Shown: in pieces, positions 5,586 to 5,860 of the stretch
Position numbering within the stretch: position 1 is the first letter of the stretch
Layout: each line of letters opens with the position of its first letter
From: JBDNFP01 sp041689775
GTDB lineage: Bacteria; Bacteroidota; Bacteroidia; Cytophagales; Spirosomataceae
Direction of reading: 5' to 3'
Length of the DNA stretch: 5,860 nucleotides
Assembly (NCBI GenBank): GCA_041689775.1
Contig: JBDNFP010000389.1
Location: 1-5,860 of the forward strand
The notes under the pieces: generated by a model
Told to the model about the DNA's origin: nothing
The model's database searches: none
The model's input: the letters and a program-made list of their open reading frames with translations, nothing else
Made by a program: the position numbers and the translations under genes

Positions 5586-5860
5586 ATGATTATATGTCCT
5601 AGCTGCCAAAGTGATTCTGTCAAATTGAATGGTCACATACACAACGGAAAGCAGAACCACTTATGCAAAAAGTGCGGTCGCCTGTTTGTTCTTCATGCCG
5701 AAAAAAAAGTAATTACCTAGCAGGAGAAAGCCTTGTATTATTGGAGAGAATATCCTTGGCGGGTATAGCCCGCGCACTGGAAGTCTCTCAGGTTTGGCTA
5801 CAAGGCTACATCAGCAAGTTATATGCCGCCTGCCCAGATGATTTATGTGCAGACTTACCT
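5586..5860 (+). pseudogene. IS1-family transposase N-terminal part, disrupted (runs off window)
   Basis: From the ATG at 5586 the frame gives MIICPSCQSDSVKLNGHIHNGKQNHLC..., a zinc-ribbon with C-x2-C pairs at residues 4/7 and 27/30 and the HNGKQNHxCKxCGRxFV signature of IS1-family InsA-type proteins. It meets TAG at 5718-5720 after 44 codons, in VIT*QEKAL. The homologous continuation, LVLLERISLAGIARALEV and then VWLQGYISKLYAACPDD, is the family's helix-turn-helix part but lies in the -1 frame, from about 5732 to the window end. Residues that normally sit between KAL and LLERIS appear to be missing, suggesting a small deletion near 5735. An 8-base A run at 5701-5708 could also shift the frame by -1 and bypass the TAG, but the residues then read (SNYLAGES) fit the family less well. 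So this is most likely a dead copy, though a programmed frameshift cannot be excluded. Confidence 0.75.
5586..5860 (+). mobile_element. IS1-family insertion sequence, 5' part
   Basis: The IS1-type zinc-ribbon and helix-turn-helix coding sequences mark an insertion sequence continuing beyond the right edge. Its left terminus must lie upstream of 5586, probably between about 5515 and 5585, but I could not identify a terminal repeat or target duplication there. The given start is therefore the coding start and not the true element end. Confidence 0.6.

Overview
The window looks like chromosomal DNA from a Bacteroidota bacterium, most likely order Cytophagales. The evidence is the gene content: a PadR/PspC pair, two head-GIN (DUF2807) proteins, an outer-membrane beta-barrel protein, and a Cys-rich C-terminus of the kind found on large DUF11-type surface proteins. 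Promoter candidates also fit the Bacteroidota pattern (TTG or TTTG, about 19-20 nt, then TAnnTTTG), and no gene has a clear Shine-Dalgarno sequence. The genus cannot be fixed from this sequence.

Layout, left to right. Positions 1-163 are the 5' end of an IS5-family insertion sequence on the minus strand, cut by the window edge. Positions 201-1049 (minus) encode a secreted beta-barrel protein with a promoter candidate just upstream. A Rho-independent terminator at 1117-1138 separates it from the main unit. That unit is read right to left on the minus strand: a PadR regulator (4475-4834), an 835-residue membrane protein with two PspC domains and a C-terminal head-GIN domain (1935-4442), and a separate secreted head-GIN protein (1167-1859). 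The gaps are 32 and 75 nt, with no terminator or convincing promoter between the genes. Upstream of PadR, a 31-bp near-perfect inverted repeat covers the -33 element and most of the promoter spacer. This is the arrangement expected for autorepression.

Right of the promoter, a 17-bp perfect hairpin (5013-5051) insulates it from the remains of a DUF11-type surface-protein gene (5081-5512, minus) that carries an in-frame TAG. The window ends in the 5' part of an IS1-family transposase (5586-5860, plus), which is also broken by a TAG and a frame change.

Working model (inference): PadR represses its own operon until it receives an unknown signal. The operon products then act in the envelope, with the PspC/head-GIN protein spanning the inner membrane and presenting its head-GIN domain to the periplasm, and the small head-GIN protein being exported. 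The two head-GIN domains share the same ladder of Ser-Gly-Ala motifs with the same spacing, so one probably arose from the other by duplication. PadR-PspC pairs are a known Bacteroidota arrangement. I see no strong case for a wholly new system here. The most distinctive points are the matched SGA ladders and the operator/promoter overlap.
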